64,000 nt of DNA from Polyangiaceae bacterium (GCA_029266615.1 JAQSWN010000035.1:1-64000), one strand, 5' to 3'; shown: positions 42,339 to 51,602, counted from the stretch's first letter. Translations and numbers: made by a program. Notes: generated by a model from the sequence alone, not told the origin.

Positions 42339-44483
42339 CTACAAGCCGAGAGCCTGGATACGCGCTTGCTCGATGGCTTGGACGAGCTCGCTCAGGCTGT
42401 AGGGCTTGGGCAGGAAGATTTGATAGGCGCGAGCGTCCAGTCGTTCCCCGGCCGCTTGGGCTTGGTAGCCGGAGGAGAGCACGATCGCGACGCGAGAGCC
42501 CGTTTCGCGGATACGGCGCACGACCTCCACGCCGTCGATGTCCGGCATGGTCATGTCCACGACGAGCACGTCCGCCGGCTGAGCCGCGTGACGAGCCACG
42601 CCGCTGAGTCCGTCCACGGCTTCGTCTACTTCGTAGCCCCGTAGCTCGAGGGCGCGACGGAGCTGCGAGCGCACCAGCTCTTCGTCGTCGATGACGAGGA
42701 CGCGGCACGGCTCGTTGGTCAGCGCGGGTGGGTCCGTTTTGAGCGCGTCTTCGCGGCGAGTGGTCGCGGGCAGAACGACGGAGAAGCGGCTGCCGACGCC
42801 GCGCCAGCTCTCGAGCAAGAGTGCGCCGCCGTGGCTCGTGACGATGCCGAGGCACGCCGCAAGTCCGAGCCCGTGGCCGTGCTCTTTGGTCGTGAAGAAT
42901 GGCTCGAAGACGCGCAGCCGGGTCGCTTCGTCCATGCCGACGCCGTCGTCCTCGACTTCGACCAGCACCCAATCGCCGGGGCGCCCGGTGACACGTGCGC
43001 CGAGGGCTTCGTCCCAGCGCGCGGGAAGCTCGCTCACGAGGCTGGTGCGTACGTCGATCTTACCCGGCTTCCCCTCCAGCGCGTCGGACGCGTTGGTCAG
43101 CAAGTTCATCAAGACCTGCGTGAGCGGCGCACGATCGCCGATGACCACGCTGCTCGGCGCGATGACGAAGCGCACGGCCGCCTTCTTGGAGAGTGTCGCG
43201 TCCAGCAAAGTGCGAAGCTCCTTGAACAGGGCGTTCAGATCGACGGGGTCGCGCCGGCTCAGATCCTGCCGCCCCGCGTAGGCCAGCATCTGCCGTGTCA
43301 GCATCGCCGCGCGCTCCCCGGCGCTCATGATCGCCTGAGCGGCTTGGCGCTCGAATGGAGTTTGCAGCGTCGTCATCAGTAGGCTCGCGTTGCCGATGAC
43401 GCCGACGAGCAAGTTGTTGAAGTCGTGCGCGATGCCGCCGGCGAGGACGCCGAGGCTGTCTAGCCGTTGGCTACGCTGCAGCTGCTGTTCCAGCTTCCGG
43501 CGCTCCATTTGTAGCCGATTGCGCTCCCGTAAGTCACGGAAGCCTGCGACGCGCGCCGGCTCGCCGTTGAACGTGGACAGCACGCCCACGACCTCGGTCG
43601 GGATCTCCTCGCCGCTCTTGCTCACGAGCACGGTCTCGTACGCGCCGTGGCGATTCTCCGAGATGGCCTCGCCGCTCACGACCTTGGCGGAGGACGCCAC
43701 GAATTCCAGCGAATGGCGGCCGAGCATCTCGTCGGAGGTGAAGCCGAGCAGCTCCTGAACGCGCCCACCCACGTGGACCAAGATGCCCTTTTGAGAGACG
43801 CACATGAAGTCGAAGGCGCCGAGCGCCAAGTCTTGCGTGTGCTGCTCGCTGTCTCGCAGGAGAGAGAGGGTGCGCTCTCGGTCCGTCACGTCTCGCACGG
43901 CCGCGATGCGCACGGGCCGATCGCCGAGACGGCCTTGTTTGGACTGCAGCTCCGCGCGGAAGCGCGTTCCGTCGAAGCGTTGTGCGGTGATGGTGTACGC
44001 GCCTTCGTAGCCGTTCGCGACGCGCTGTCTGGTCGCTTCCAGGTCCTCGGGCGCGGTCGCGCGAACGATCGTGTCCGGACCGAGCAAGTCCTCGGGGCGA
44101 CAACGGAGCATCTCCGCCAGACGCTGGTTCACGTCGATGACGACGCCGTTGACGTGAACCAGAATGCCTTCGAACGACGCTTCGGACAGCATCTGCAGGC
44201 GCTCGCGCGTGCTCTTGTGCTCGTCTTGCTCGACGGCGCGCCTCAGCGCCAGACGGAGGAGTGGCGTGAGCGCCACGCAAAGCTCGCGGGTGCCGCCCGC
44301 CAGCGACAGGACCTGCTTACCCGCGCTGACGCTCAGCGAAGAGCTCGAGGCGCCCGGCTCCACTCGTTGCAGCCCGAGCTCAGCGAGCCGAGCCAGTGCA
44401 CGAGCCAAGCAGGCCCGCGCGTCGTCGCCGGAGAGCAGCTCCGCGAGCTCGGCCGAGAGAAGAGAAGGTGAGGGCAGCGACAT
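42339..44483 (-). CDS. PAS-domain hybrid histidine kinase
   Basis: A 714-aa soluble sensor kinase. Two PAS domains (~95-205 and ~212-320) precede HisKA with His353 in 'GGIAHDFNNLL', then an HATPase with 'NLLTNASDAL', 'DDGVGM' and 'GHGLGL', and a C-terminal receiver with Asp643 in 'VVDMTMPD' and Lys693 region 'LPKPYS'. This is the common HDFNN kinase class, often signalling to NtrC-type or orphan regulators. No membrane segment is seen, so it senses a cytoplasmic cue. It lies between the pectate lyase and uxaE genes and could regulate the locus, but nothing proves that. Confidence 0.85.
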   Translation of the reverse strand: MSLPSPSLLSAELAELLSGDDARACLARALARLAELGLQRVEPGASSSSLSVSAGKQVLSLAGGTRELCVALTPLLRLALRRAVEQDEHKSTRERLQMLSEASFEGILVHVNGVVIDVNQRLAEMLRCRPEDLLGPDTIVRATAPEDLEATRQRVANGYEGAYTITAQRFDGTRFRAELQSKQGRLGDRPVRIAAVRDVTDRERTLSLLRDSEQHTQDLALGAFDFMCVSQKGILVHVGGRVQELLGFTSDEMLGRHSLEFVASSAKVVSGEAISENRHGAYETVLVSKSGEEIPTEVVGVLSTFNGEPARVAGFRDLRERNRLQMERRKLEQQLQRSQRLDSLGVLAGGIAHDFNNLLVGVIGNASLLMTTLQTPFERQAAQAIMSAGERAAMLTRQMLAYAGRQDLSRRDPVDLNALFKELRTLLDATLSKKAAVRFVIAPSSVVIGDRAPLTQVLMNLLTNASDALEGKPGKIDVRTSLVSELPARWDEALGARVTGRPGDWVLVEVEDDGVGMDEATRLRVFEPFFTTKEHGHGLGLAACLGIVTSHGGALLLESWRGVGSRFSVVLPATTRREDALKTDPPALTNEPCRVLVIDDEELVRSQLRRALELRGYEVDEAVDGLSGVARHAAQPADVLVVDMTMPDIDGVEVVRRIRETGSRVAIVLSSGYQAQAAGERLDARAYQIFLPKPYSLSELVQAIEQARIQALGL

Positions 44484-44578
44484 GGCAGGGAGTCCGCCGA
44501 CCCCGATGCGCGAGCATAGCTGCGCGGCCGAGACACCGGAAGCTCGCCGCGGTTTCGCGCGTTTTTCTGGGCTGCGTC

Positions 44579-46438
44579 TCAGCTTGGAGCGATGTCGGCG
44601 AGCAGCGCGGCGTAGCCTTCGACTTTCGACAGCCGCTCCCGCGCCGTATGGCAGGTGAGGGCCGTAGCCTGGCCGGTCGTCTCCGCCAAGAAGCAAAGGT
44701 AGAGCGCGACGTTCTTCGCGTACAAGAGCTGCGCTTCGTCGCTGATCGCGTAAAAGCGTGCGCGCTGCGCGTAACCTTCCGGCGTGTGATCTCCGAGGGA
44801 GGCCTTGTTCGCTCTGCCTCCGGCCGCGAGCACGAACAGGAAATTGTACTCGAACCAAAACATGTGGTCCGGGCTCGGAGGGAGCTCGGAAAGTGCGTCG
44901 CGGCACGCGCCCTCGCTGCCGAACACGTCTTCGCTCCGGGCTTCGCTGCGGAGCGCGTGCAAAATGAACGAGCGCGCCATGGTGCGCTCCTGTTCGTTTT
45001 CCGAGAACGCGCTGGCCGCGGCAAGCTCCCGCGTGAATCGGTGCCAGTCTTGCCACAGCGCGCGGTCGCTCTCGTTCGAAGACGTCGCCAGCGCGCGGCC
45101 CATCTCGTACGTGTAACGGCCGCTCGTCTTGATTTCGAGCTTGCTGCCCGTCACGCGGCCGCACAAACGGTAGTTTTCTTCGGATTTGCCCGAGCCGCTG
45201 TGAAAGCCGATGGAACAGCCGAACGCCTGGCAGATACGCCACGCGCTTTGGACGCGACGCTCCAGCTCGGCGTTGTCGTCGAACGGGAAGTTCTTTTGGA
45301 AGCCGAAGGCGGGCGCGACGTAGTGAATTCGCAGATCCAGCGCTTCGCACAGCGCGAGCATCGTCGCGAGTGTTTCCGGCGAGGTGAGGCCGGGCAACTC
45401 GTCGATGGAGAGCTCACGGAAGTAGGCCTGACCCACGGACGTGCGGAACGCGCGCCGACGCGCCTCCGCGTACAAGCGGTCCCGCTGCTGCAGCTTCTGC
45501 ACGGCGGGCCACACCGCGCAGAGCAGCTCCGCGAGCGCGCGCTCGTCCAAAGACAAGCCGAGGCCCGCGGCGCGCGTGCGCACGTGATCCAGAATTTTGC
45601 CCGGCACTTGGGTCGCGCACCAACCGAGCGGGTCGCCCTGCTTCGGCGTGATGCTCAGCTCCGGCGAGAGGTCGAACGTGATGTAGCTAGACAGCAAGCA
45701 ACCCGCGACGAGCTCGGACTCGCGCGCGTCGTACTTGCCGCCGACGGGTTGATGGTCGGCATTGAACCCCCAAGCGATCCGCCGCTGATGAAAGCCGGTT
45801 TTCAGCTTGGAGAGCACGGCGCCGTGGCTCATGCCTTCCACGCTTTGGCCCTGATGCCCTTCCGGCACCTCCGCGCCGATGAACGGAAACGGCACGCCCT
45901 CCAGCCGCCCTTCGAGCATGGCGTCCACGTCGTACACCAGCTCGCGTGGGATGCTGTTCTGGTTCGCGGTCATGCTGAGGCGCAGGGCGGACATCGCCCA
46001 CTCCACCGCGGGCCAGTGCAGGGTCGTGAAGCGCGCGCCGACGCCCAAGCTTTGCACTTGTAGCGTCCCGGTGGCGGTCGGAAAGATGGTGCTGCCGACG
46101 TCGTGCTCTTGCACGAGGTTCTTCAGCGTGAGCAAGTTTTGCCACGTCGCTGGGAAGGCGTAAGTGTCGTTGGCGAGCGCCACGCCTTCCGCCAGCACGC
46201 TTTCGGCGCCGGCACGGCTGCTCTTCAAAATCCACGCGCAGTCTCCGTCCTCGTCCTCGGCCAACGTGAAGGTGCCGATCCCTACGGCGAAGCGGCTCTT
46301 CTCGTAGTGAGTGACGCTTTCGGCGCGCGCCAGCCGGTCATACAGGCGCGCGAAACTGAGGCAAAAATCCGGCGAGATGCAGGGATTGTGGCGGAGAGAA
46401 ATGCGCGCTTCGGTCAAGAAGCGATTGATGGCGCTCAT
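44579..46438 (-). CDS. uxaE: putative tagaturonate/fructuronate epimerase (UxaE family)
   Basis: A 619-aa cytoplasmic protein that I place in the UxaE family from the motifs 'FHSGSGKSEENY' (413-423 region), 'GFNADHQPVGGKYD' (~224-237) and 'RVTGSKLEIKTSGRYTYE', which resemble the metal and substrate sites of that TIM-barrel epimerase. UxaE converts D-tagaturonate to D-fructuronate, the bridge from galacturonate to the glucuronate route. The protein is longer than typical members (~480-500 aa). The pectin context fits. UxaC, which makes tagaturonate, and UxaB are not in the window. Identification is from motif memory only. Confidence 0.6.
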   Translation of the reverse strand: MSAINRFLTEARISLRHNPCISPDFCLSFARLYDRLARAESVTHYEKSRFAVGIGTFTLAEDEDGDCAWILKSSRAGAESVLAEGVALANDTYAFPATWQNLLTLKNLVQEHDVGSTIFPTATGTLQVQSLGVGARFTTLHWPAVEWAMSALRLSMTANQNSIPRELVYDVDAMLEGRLEGVPFPFIGAEVPEGHQGQSVEGMSHGAVLSKLKTGFHQRRIAWGFNADHQPVGGKYDARESELVAGCLLSSYITFDLSPELSITPKQGDPLGWCATQVPGKILDHVRTRAAGLGLSLDERALAELLCAVWPAVQKLQQRDRLYAEARRRAFRTSVGQAYFRELSIDELPGLTSPETLATMLALCEALDLRIHYVAPAFGFQKNFPFDDNAELERRVQSAWRICQAFGCSIGFHSGSGKSEENYRLCGRVTGSKLEIKTSGRYTYEMGRALATSSNESDRALWQDWHRFTRELAAASAFSENEQERTMARSFILHALRSEARSEDVFGSEGACRDALSELPPSPDHMFWFEYNFLFVLAAGGRANKASLGDHTPEGYAQRARFYAISDEAQLLYAKNVALYLCFLAETTGQATALTCHTARERLSKVEGYAALLADIAPS

Positions 46439-46589
46439 CGGCTTTCTTTCGTAGGGGCGGCGGTGGCGCGCGCATTCCCGGCCGAACAGCCCGGGTACAT
46501 CGCTGCCAGGCGCAGCGCGTTAGGCACAATCTGTATCGAGCAGTGTTCGAGGGAGCGCACTCATTGCCCCTTTCGGTGTTTAATGCTCG

Positions 46590-47624
46590 GTGCCCGTGAA
46601 ACGATCACAGCGTCACCGAGCTGCTGTCGCCTTGGCGCTCGCCGGTGCAGGGGTCACGGTGCCAAGCTACGCGGACGCGCCTGCCGCAGAGCCGACCCAC
46701 TTCGAGCTCCGCGCGCCCGAAGGGTGCAGCAGCGTGGAAGATTTCTCGGCCCGCGTGCGCAAGCGGTCGTCACGCATTCTGCTCGTTCCGGGCCCGGCGC
46801 CACGCTCGCTCGTGGTGGAAATCCAGGAGCTATCCCCGGGAGTACTGCGTGGTTCAGTGCGGGTGGTGGAGCCGCGCGGCGGCGCTCGCTCGCGTCAGCT
46901 CAAGGCGTCGAGCTGCGCGGAAGCGGTGGAGGCGTTGTCGCTCATCGCCACGGTGACGCTGGATCCGGACGCGTTGCTCGCGGAGCCGGAGCCGCAGCCG
47001 GAGCCAGAACCGGAGCCGAAGCCGCCGCCTCCTACTCCTGCCGCGGCGCGACCCCCCGCCCCGCGCGCTCCTGAGCCCGCGGCAGGGGCGGCGGAGGCGC
47101 GCGCGGGGTACCGACTGAGCGTCGGGCTGGGTGGTGCGTTGCTCTTCAATCAGATTCCGGAGCCGGCGCCTGGCGGCTCGGCGGCAGTCGCGCTGGAGCT
47201 GCGGCCCGGCCACGTTCTGGCGCCATTCATCCGCCTGTCGGTGATCCACGCTCAGCGACGGAACATCCCCGAGCCGGGGGGCGCCGCCAGCTTCGCTTTC
47301 ACGCTTCCGACACTGGACGTCTGCCCCGTACGGGTCGGTTCGCGTGACGTCGGGGTTCGCGCCTGCGCTTACGGGAGCGTCGGCTTGCTCGAGGTTTGGG
47401 GCTCGGCCTCCGGAGAAAGCGAGTCCCATTCGCGGCTCTCCGGGTCGGGTGGGGGCGCGCTCTGGCTTGGTGCTCGAGTGAGCGAAGTGTTCGAAATCGT
47501 TGCGGATGGTCGAGCCGGCGCGCTCTTCCCACGTGACCGTTTCGGCTTCGACAACAGGGGTTTTTTCACGACACCCAGACTGGGATTTTCTGCCGGGCTA
47601 GGAGTCGCGGGCGGATTTCCGTGA
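46590..47624 (+). CDS. secreted protein with Glu/Pro linker and barrel-like C-terminus
   Basis: A 344-aa protein with a Tat/Sec-like signal peptide ('AVALALAGAGVTV'), a small N-terminal domain with two cysteines, a Pro-Glu/Pro-Ala linker (~130-170) and a ~170-residue beta-rich C-terminal domain with Gly/aromatic strands ending in 'GFP'. The last part looks like an eight-strand outer-membrane barrel. It directly precedes an ECF sigma factor gene, with 3 bases between. This arrangement of exported protein, sigma factor and membrane partner is common in myxobacteria. Starts GTG 46590 or GTG 46596 are both possible. Confidence 0.6.
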   Translation: MPVKRSQRHRAAVALALAGAGVTVPSYADAPAAEPTHFELRAPEGCSSVEDFSARVRKRSSRILLVPGPAPRSLVVEIQELSPGVLRGSVRVVEPRGGARSRQLKASSCAEAVEALSLIATVTLDPDALLAEPEPQPEPEPEPKPPPPTPAAARPPAPRAPEPAAGAAEARAGYRLSVGLGGALLFNQIPEPAPGGSAAVALELRPGHVLAPFIRLSVIHAQRRNIPEPGGAASFAFTLPTLDVCPVRVGSRDVGVRACAYGSVGLLEVWGSASGESESHSRLSGSGGGALWLGARVSEVFEIVADGRAGALFPRDRFGFDNRGFFTTPRLGFSAGLGVAGGFP

Positions 47625-47627
47625 TCG

Positions 47628-48239
47628 ATGTTGGTCCGACCCGCATCATGGGTAGTGCGGGTGAACACAATCTCCGATTTGGAGCTCCCCTCGACCGAAG
47701 CTGAAGTTGCCAGACAGGCAGCGTCGCGCTTGCGGCTCGAACAGATGTTCAATGATCATCACGACTTCATTTGGCGACTCATTCGGCGGCTGGGCCTCAG
47801 CCGCGGGGCCGCAGATGACGCCGCACAACAAGTCTTTCTCGTCGCAGCCGAGCGTATTCTGGACATCCAAGAGGGACGCGAGCGCGCGTTCTTGTTTGGC
47901 ACCGCGCTGCGAGTCTCCCGTCGTGTCTCCCGAAACGAGAAGCGATGGGTCTTGGAAGACGACATGGATTTCCGCAACAGCGCGGCTCTCCGTCCCGAAG
48001 AGCTCGCCGATCAACGCCGCGCCGTCGACTTGATGGGGCGCATTTTGGCGAACATGGACCACGACCTTAAGACCGTATTCATCCTCGCGGAGCTGGAAGG
48101 CATGACGATGCCGCAAGTGTCGTCCCTCCTCGAAATCCCTCTCGGCACTGCGACGTCCCGGCTACGCCGCGCGCGCGAAGCCTTCCGCTCGGCGGTCGCC
48201 GCCTTCGAAGCGGCCGTGCCGCAAGGAACCAAGCCATGA
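47628..48239 (+). CDS. ECF-type RNA polymerase sigma factor
   Basis: A 203-aa sigma-70 family factor of the extracytoplasmic function group. Region 2 includes 'DDAAQQVFLVAAERI' and region 4 has a helix-turn-helix 'MTMPQVSSLLEIPLGTATSRLRRAR'. Only regions 2 and 4 are present. Its ATGA overlap with the next gene indicates co-translation with the partner that follows, probably its membrane regulator. ATG 47628 is the first in-frame start; GTG codons near 47655-47661 are alternatives that would trim about ten residues. Confidence 0.88.
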   Translation: MLVRPASWVVRVNTISDLELPSTEAEVARQAASRLRLEQMFNDHHDFIWRLIRRLGLSRGAADDAAQQVFLVAAERILDIQEGRERAFLFGTALRVSRRVSRNEKRWVLEDDMDFRNSAALRPEELADQRRAVDLMGRILANMDHDLKTVFILAELEGMTMPQVSSLLEIPLGTATSRLRRAREAFRSAVAAFEAAVPQGTKP

Positions 48240-48985
48240 GCAACTTGAAGCTCGTGCCCGACGCGCCCACCCCCCTCGAGAAGATGCTGATGGACGCGTC
48301 ACGCGCCGAGCAGCCTTCGAGCGAGCATAAGGCGCGGCTCCGCGCGGCACTCGGTTTCGGGTTACCGCTCTCTGGGCCGCTCGCGGCGCCTCCGCCCGCG
48401 CCCGCGCCGCTCCCCGCCGCGGAGCCGGCTGCAGCCGCTCTGCCCGTCGGCGGCAGGGCCCTCACCTTTGCAAAGGTCGCGGCGTCGGTCGGTGCGATTG
48501 CGCTCATCGGCGCGGTGGTCCTCACGCGTGAAGGTAGCGTTCCGAGCGCGCCCGTCACGGCGGTGGCGCCCTCGCCCGTCGTCGTGCCGGTCAAAACCTC
48601 CGCGCCTCCAGAAGAGCTGGCGGTCTCGCCGCTTCCGCCGGTGGAAGAGGCAGCCCCGGACCGCGCGCGGCGTCCTACGCGCGGTGGTGTCGCCTCCGCC
48701 GCCAGCGCGGACTTGTCCGAGCAGATCCTGCTCATCGAAGCCGCGCGTGCTGGTGTCGCCGGCCGTGACGCGAAGAGCGCGCTCACGGCCTTGGATAGCT
48801 ACACGGCGAAGTTTCCGCGCGGCGCCTTCGGGCAAGAAGCCGCCGTCCTCCGCATCCGCGCGCTGGACCAATCCGGGGACTCTGCGCGCGCTACCGCGCT
48901 CGCTAAATCCTTCGTCGCGCGCTTTCCGAACAGCCCGCACGTCGCGCGGCTCAAGCCCATCGCGGAGCGCGGCGCTTCGAGATAG
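48236..48985 (+). CDS. single-pass membrane protein with TPR-like domain, likely anti-sigma partner
   Basis: A 249-aa protein. The N-terminal ~60 residues are helical and cytoplasmic, then a Pro/Ala stretch, one membrane segment (~82-98), a Pro/Ser/Val-rich linker and a C-terminal helical repeat of about 80 residues ('LSEQILLIEAARAGV', 'FPRGAFGQEAAVLRIRAL') resembling YbgF or TPR tails. It overlaps the sigma factor stop by 4 bases. No zinc anti-sigma motif is found, so it is anti-sigma-like by context and topology only. Confidence 0.6.
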   Translation: MSNLKLVPDAPTPLEKMLMDASRAEQPSSEHKARLRAALGFGLPLSGPLAAPPPAPAPLPAAEPAAAALPVGGRALTFAKVAASVGAIALIGAVVLTREGSVPSAPVTAVAPSPVVVPVKTSAPPEELAVSPLPPVEEAAPDRARRPTRGGVASAASADLSEQILLIEAARAGVAGRDAKSALTALDSYTAKFPRGAFGQEAAVLRIRALDQSGDSARATALAKSFVARFPNSPHVARLKPIAERGASR

Positions 48986-48996
48986 ATTGAGCCTTG

Positions 48997-49944
48997 ATGG
49001 CTCGCTCGTCGCCGGTCGCGCTCGCGCTTCTCTTGGGCGCGATCCTGCTGTCCGCGTGCGACGGCGAGTTCGTCAACCTCGGCGCGGCGGACGCTTCACT
49101 GAGTGAGGCCGGGCGCTCTGGTGGCCCTCCCATCACTCGGGTCTGGCAAGTGGAAGACTCGCCGCTCTTGCCCCAGGTAGACGGTTTGCTGCTAGCGAGC
49201 CCTTCGCTGACCCAAGACGGCAACCTCTTCTTCTCCGCACAAGAGCGCGGCACGTCCGGTGGAGAGCCCAAACCGACCACGGTGTGGCGCGCGCCCCCCT
49301 TTGGCAACGGGTTCGGTACGCCCGTCCCCGTCCCCGTCCCCCTCGGCACGCTGGAAAGGGTGGACGTCGCGAGCCCCGCCGTCTCCTGGCTCGGGACGGA
49401 GCTGTGGTTCGGCGCGAACGTCAAGGGCCACACGGACGTCTTTCGGTGCCAGCTCTTTGCCGGCTCTTGCGGCACGCCTCAGCCCGTAGACGAGCTCAGC
49501 AGTGACTACGACGACGCGCCTCGCCCGCCCGCGCTGGACGGAACGATCATGGCGCTATCTTCCAAACGCCACGGCCGCCCGTTCCTCTACCAAATTTACC
49601 TGGCGACTCGCGCGAGCGCGGACGCAGCGTGGGGGGCGCCGAGTCAGGCCGGGCTCGAGACCATCAACTCCGCGGCCTTCCAAAGCGCGGACGGCTTCCT
49701 CGCGGAAGACGCCTTGGCTCTCTACTTCTCTTCCACGCGAGCCGGCACTTCGGATCTCTACGTGGCTCGCCGCGCCACCCTGCAAGCGGCGTTCGGCACG
49801 CCGCAAGCGCTCGCGGATCTGAACACCGACGCGGAAGAGCGCATGCCGTGGCTGAGCCCGAGCGGGCAGCAGCTTTATTTCGTCTCCAACCGTTCGACGA
49901 CGCAGTTCACGCAGTACTCGCTCTACGTCGCCCAGAAGCTCTGA
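48997..49944 (+). CDS. PD40 beta-propeller lipoprotein
   Basis: A 315-aa lipoprotein with lipobox 'LLSAC' (~Cys22) and a six-blade-like body: 'SLTQDGNLFFSA', 'SPAVSWLGTELWFGA', 'ALDGTIMALSSK', 'LYFSSTRAG', 'PWLSPSGQQLYFVSNR'. These are WD40-like PD40 repeats. It follows the sigma/anti-sigma pair by 11 bases and may belong to the same operon. ATG 48997 begins the signal peptide. Its stop abuts the stop of the opposite gene with no bases between. The ligand is unknown. Confidence 0.75.
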   Translation: MARSSPVALALLLGAILLSACDGEFVNLGAADASLSEAGRSGGPPITRVWQVEDSPLLPQVDGLLLASPSLTQDGNLFFSAQERGTSGGEPKPTTVWRAPPFGNGFGTPVPVPVPLGTLERVDVASPAVSWLGTELWFGANVKGHTDVFRCQLFAGSCGTPQPVDELSSDYDDAPRPPALDGTIMALSSKRHGRPFLYQIYLATRASADAAWGAPSQAGLETINSAAFQSADGFLAEDALALYFSSTRAGTSDLYVARRATLQAAFGTPQALADLNTDAEERMPWLSPSGQQLYFVSNRSTTQFTQYSLYVAQKL

Positions 49945-51201
49945 CTACTTTCCGTTATCCGCCGCGATGGCACTGCGGATCGCGGCCTTGAGCGGATTGT
50001 CGTTCGCGACCGGCGCCGGAGCTTTCGGCTTCGGCTCGGCCTTCGGCTTCGGCTCGGCCTTCGGCTTCGGCTCGGCCTTGGCGACGGGTTTGACGGACTT
50101 GACCGCGGTCGCCAGGCGCGGCTTCGGAGCGACGACCGCCGGAGCCTGTGCTTCCGGCTTCGGAGCGGCGGGGCTTTCGGCCAGCACCGGCAGAGAATCC
50201 AAAGCCACCGTTTTTACGTTCGGCTCGCTCGTCGGCTTCGCTTCGCTCTCGGCCTTCGCCGTGTCGGTCGATTGGGGCGCCGCTATCGGCGTCGCGGGTG
50301 CCGCCGCGACCGGCTGGGGCGCGCGCGGTTTCGGCACGACGGCGCTTGGCTCCGCGTTGGGGCCGGGTAGCAATGCCAGCCGGCCGAGCACGTTCTTCAC
50401 CGCGGGCGGCGCCTTCGCGCTGACGAAGGCCGTGACGCGCCGCTCCCCGTACAAGTACTTGTTCTCGACTCCGACCCGACGCGCGCCTTCGCGTAACCAG
50501 TTTTGTCGGTACGCAGCGAGCACGCCGCCCGTGAGCAGCAACCCGAGCATGAGCCAACGGCCCCAGCGCACGCCGCCGGGCTTGCGCCGAAAGTCCACCT
50601 CGCTCGCCATCGCCGAACGGCGCTTGGGCACGGCCATGGGCGGCGTGTACACGGGCGCGACCAGCCGTTGCGGCTGCTGCTGATACGCCGGCGCGACTCG
50701 CGGCTGCGGGGGCGGCTGATACGAAGGGGGCGCGGACCGCGGCTGCGGGGGCGGCTGATACGAAGGGGGCGCGGACCGCGGCTGCGGCGGCGGCGGATAC
50801 GAAAGGGGCGCGGACCGCGGCTGCGGTGCGAACGCGGTCACCGCGAAAGGGTTCGGCACCGTCGCGAGGAACGGATTGACGGCAGTGGGCGCGGGCCGAG
50901 GTGCCGGAGTCAAGCTGCGTGGGGATGGCGGCTTCGGTACGGGGCGCCCCATCGGCTTCGGTGGGGGATGAGCAGACGGCGCCGCCCGCAAACGTGTCAC
51001 CGAATCTTCCGGCTCGTCATCGTCCAAACCGGCGACCTCGCCCAAGCGCTGCCAGGTCTTCATGCCGTCCTTCCAAACCATGGTCGACGCGTCCACCAAG
51101 CTGAGGCGAAACGCGTCGTCGAGCTGCTCGACGTTCATGCGTTTCATGTCGTCCGCGATCATCACGTGCCAGGTCTCGATGTCAGCGATTGAGGCTGCCA
51201 A
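49945..51201 (-). CDS. GYF-domain membrane protein with repeat-rich regions
   Basis: A 418-aa protein. An N-terminal GYF_2 domain (~residues 8-55; 'WHVMI' and 'MVWKDGMKTWQRLGEV') is a Pro-rich-peptide-binding fold. Then come Pro/Gln/Ser-rich tandem repeats, one membrane segment (~'WLMLGLLLTGGVLAAY') and a C-terminal Ala/Glu/Lys/Pro-rich tail with KPKAEP repeats. The start is TTG 51201, supported by a strong GGAGGG at 51207-51212, five bases upstream. Such proteins are frequent in myxobacteria and may act as scaffolds. The exact role is unknown. Confidence 0.75.
   Translation of the reverse strand: MAASIADIETWHVMIADDMKRMNVEQLDDAFRLSLVDASTMVWKDGMKTWQRLGEVAGLDDDEPEDSVTRLRAAPSAHPPPKPMGRPVPKPPSPRSLTPAPRPAPTAVNPFLATVPNPFAVTAFAPQPRSAPLSYPPPPQPRSAPPSYQPPPQPRSAPPSYQPPPQPRVAPAYQQQPQRLVAPVYTPPMAVPKRRSAMASEVDFRRKPGGVRWGRWLMLGLLLTGGVLAAYRQNWLREGARRVGVENKYLYGERRVTAFVSAKAPPAVKNVLGRLALLPGPNAEPSAVVPKPRAPQPVAAAPATPIAAPQSTDTAKAESEAKPTSEPNVKTVALDSLPVLAESPAAPKPEAQAPAVVAPKPRLATAVKSVKPVAKAEPKPKAEPKPKAEPKPKAPAPVANDNPLKAAIRSAIAADNGK
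50024..50077 (-). repeat. three perfect copies of an 18-bp coding repeat
   Basis: The unit ttcggcttcggctcggcc occurs at 50024-50041, 50042-50059 and 50060-50077 without mismatch. On the coding strand it gives a six-residue Lys/Ala/Glu/Pro unit in the tail of the GYF-domain protein. Complete identity implies recent expansion. Confidence 0.9.
50701..50817 (-). repeat. 39-bp coding tandem repeat, three copies
   Basis: Units at 50701-50739 and 50740-50778 are identical. The third, 50779-50817, has a few mismatches, and diverged partial units flank the array. Each encodes 13 residues of Pro/Gln/Ser type in the linker of the GYF-domain protein. Slippage here would change linker length in frame. 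Confidence 0.9.
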
Positions 51202-51600
51202 GGGTTCCCTCCAAGGAGCGAGATTGTCACAGCAGGTTACCACCCACCCGCGGGCGACCGGCGCTCAAAGAATGACGCTCAGAAGATTCGCTTCGCCTCT
51301 CGTCGAGATTTTCCAGTTTCCTCAGCTCCCGACTGACATCCAGGCTCTGGCGCTGCGGAAAACTGCTGGACTCGTTCGCTCCCCTGACTGGCAGCAAAGA
51401 GACGTTCCACAGCTCGTTCGCCCAGCGAACGCTATGTTTCGGGGCGCGGCTCAGTGCAGTCATGATCTCAACGTAGGGCGACCAAATGACAGCGTTATGT
51501 CAGTGATGCGGGGGCCGATTTCAGCGCTTGCAACTAGCGGAAATCGCCGGTGATTATTTCGCTCCGTTCGCCACTGCGTGTCCATCTGCTAAGCCACGGG
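51202..51600. other. 399-bp stretch upstream of the guanidine riboswitch, no gene seen
   Basis: It holds the promoter region of the GYF-domain gene on the left. Two small dyads occur: CGTTCGC/GCGAACG at 51415-51421 and 51425-51431, and TGACA/TGTCA at 51487-51491 and 51498-51502. A 78-codon minus-strand frame crosses it without a ribosome site or domain, so no gene is called. Confidence 0.4.
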
Positions 51601-51602
51601 CA

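Noticed and set aside
49227-49431. Minus-strand open frame opposite the propeller lipoprotein
   Set aside because: It is antisense to a gene with clear PD40 repeats and has no motif of its own.
50701-50817. 39-bp tandem repeats as a possible CRISPR array
   Set aside because: There are no unique spacers; the units are contiguous and coding.
51227-51463. 78-codon minus-strand frame in the gap beside the GYF gene
   Set aside because: No ribosome site, no domain and mixed codon use; probably chance.
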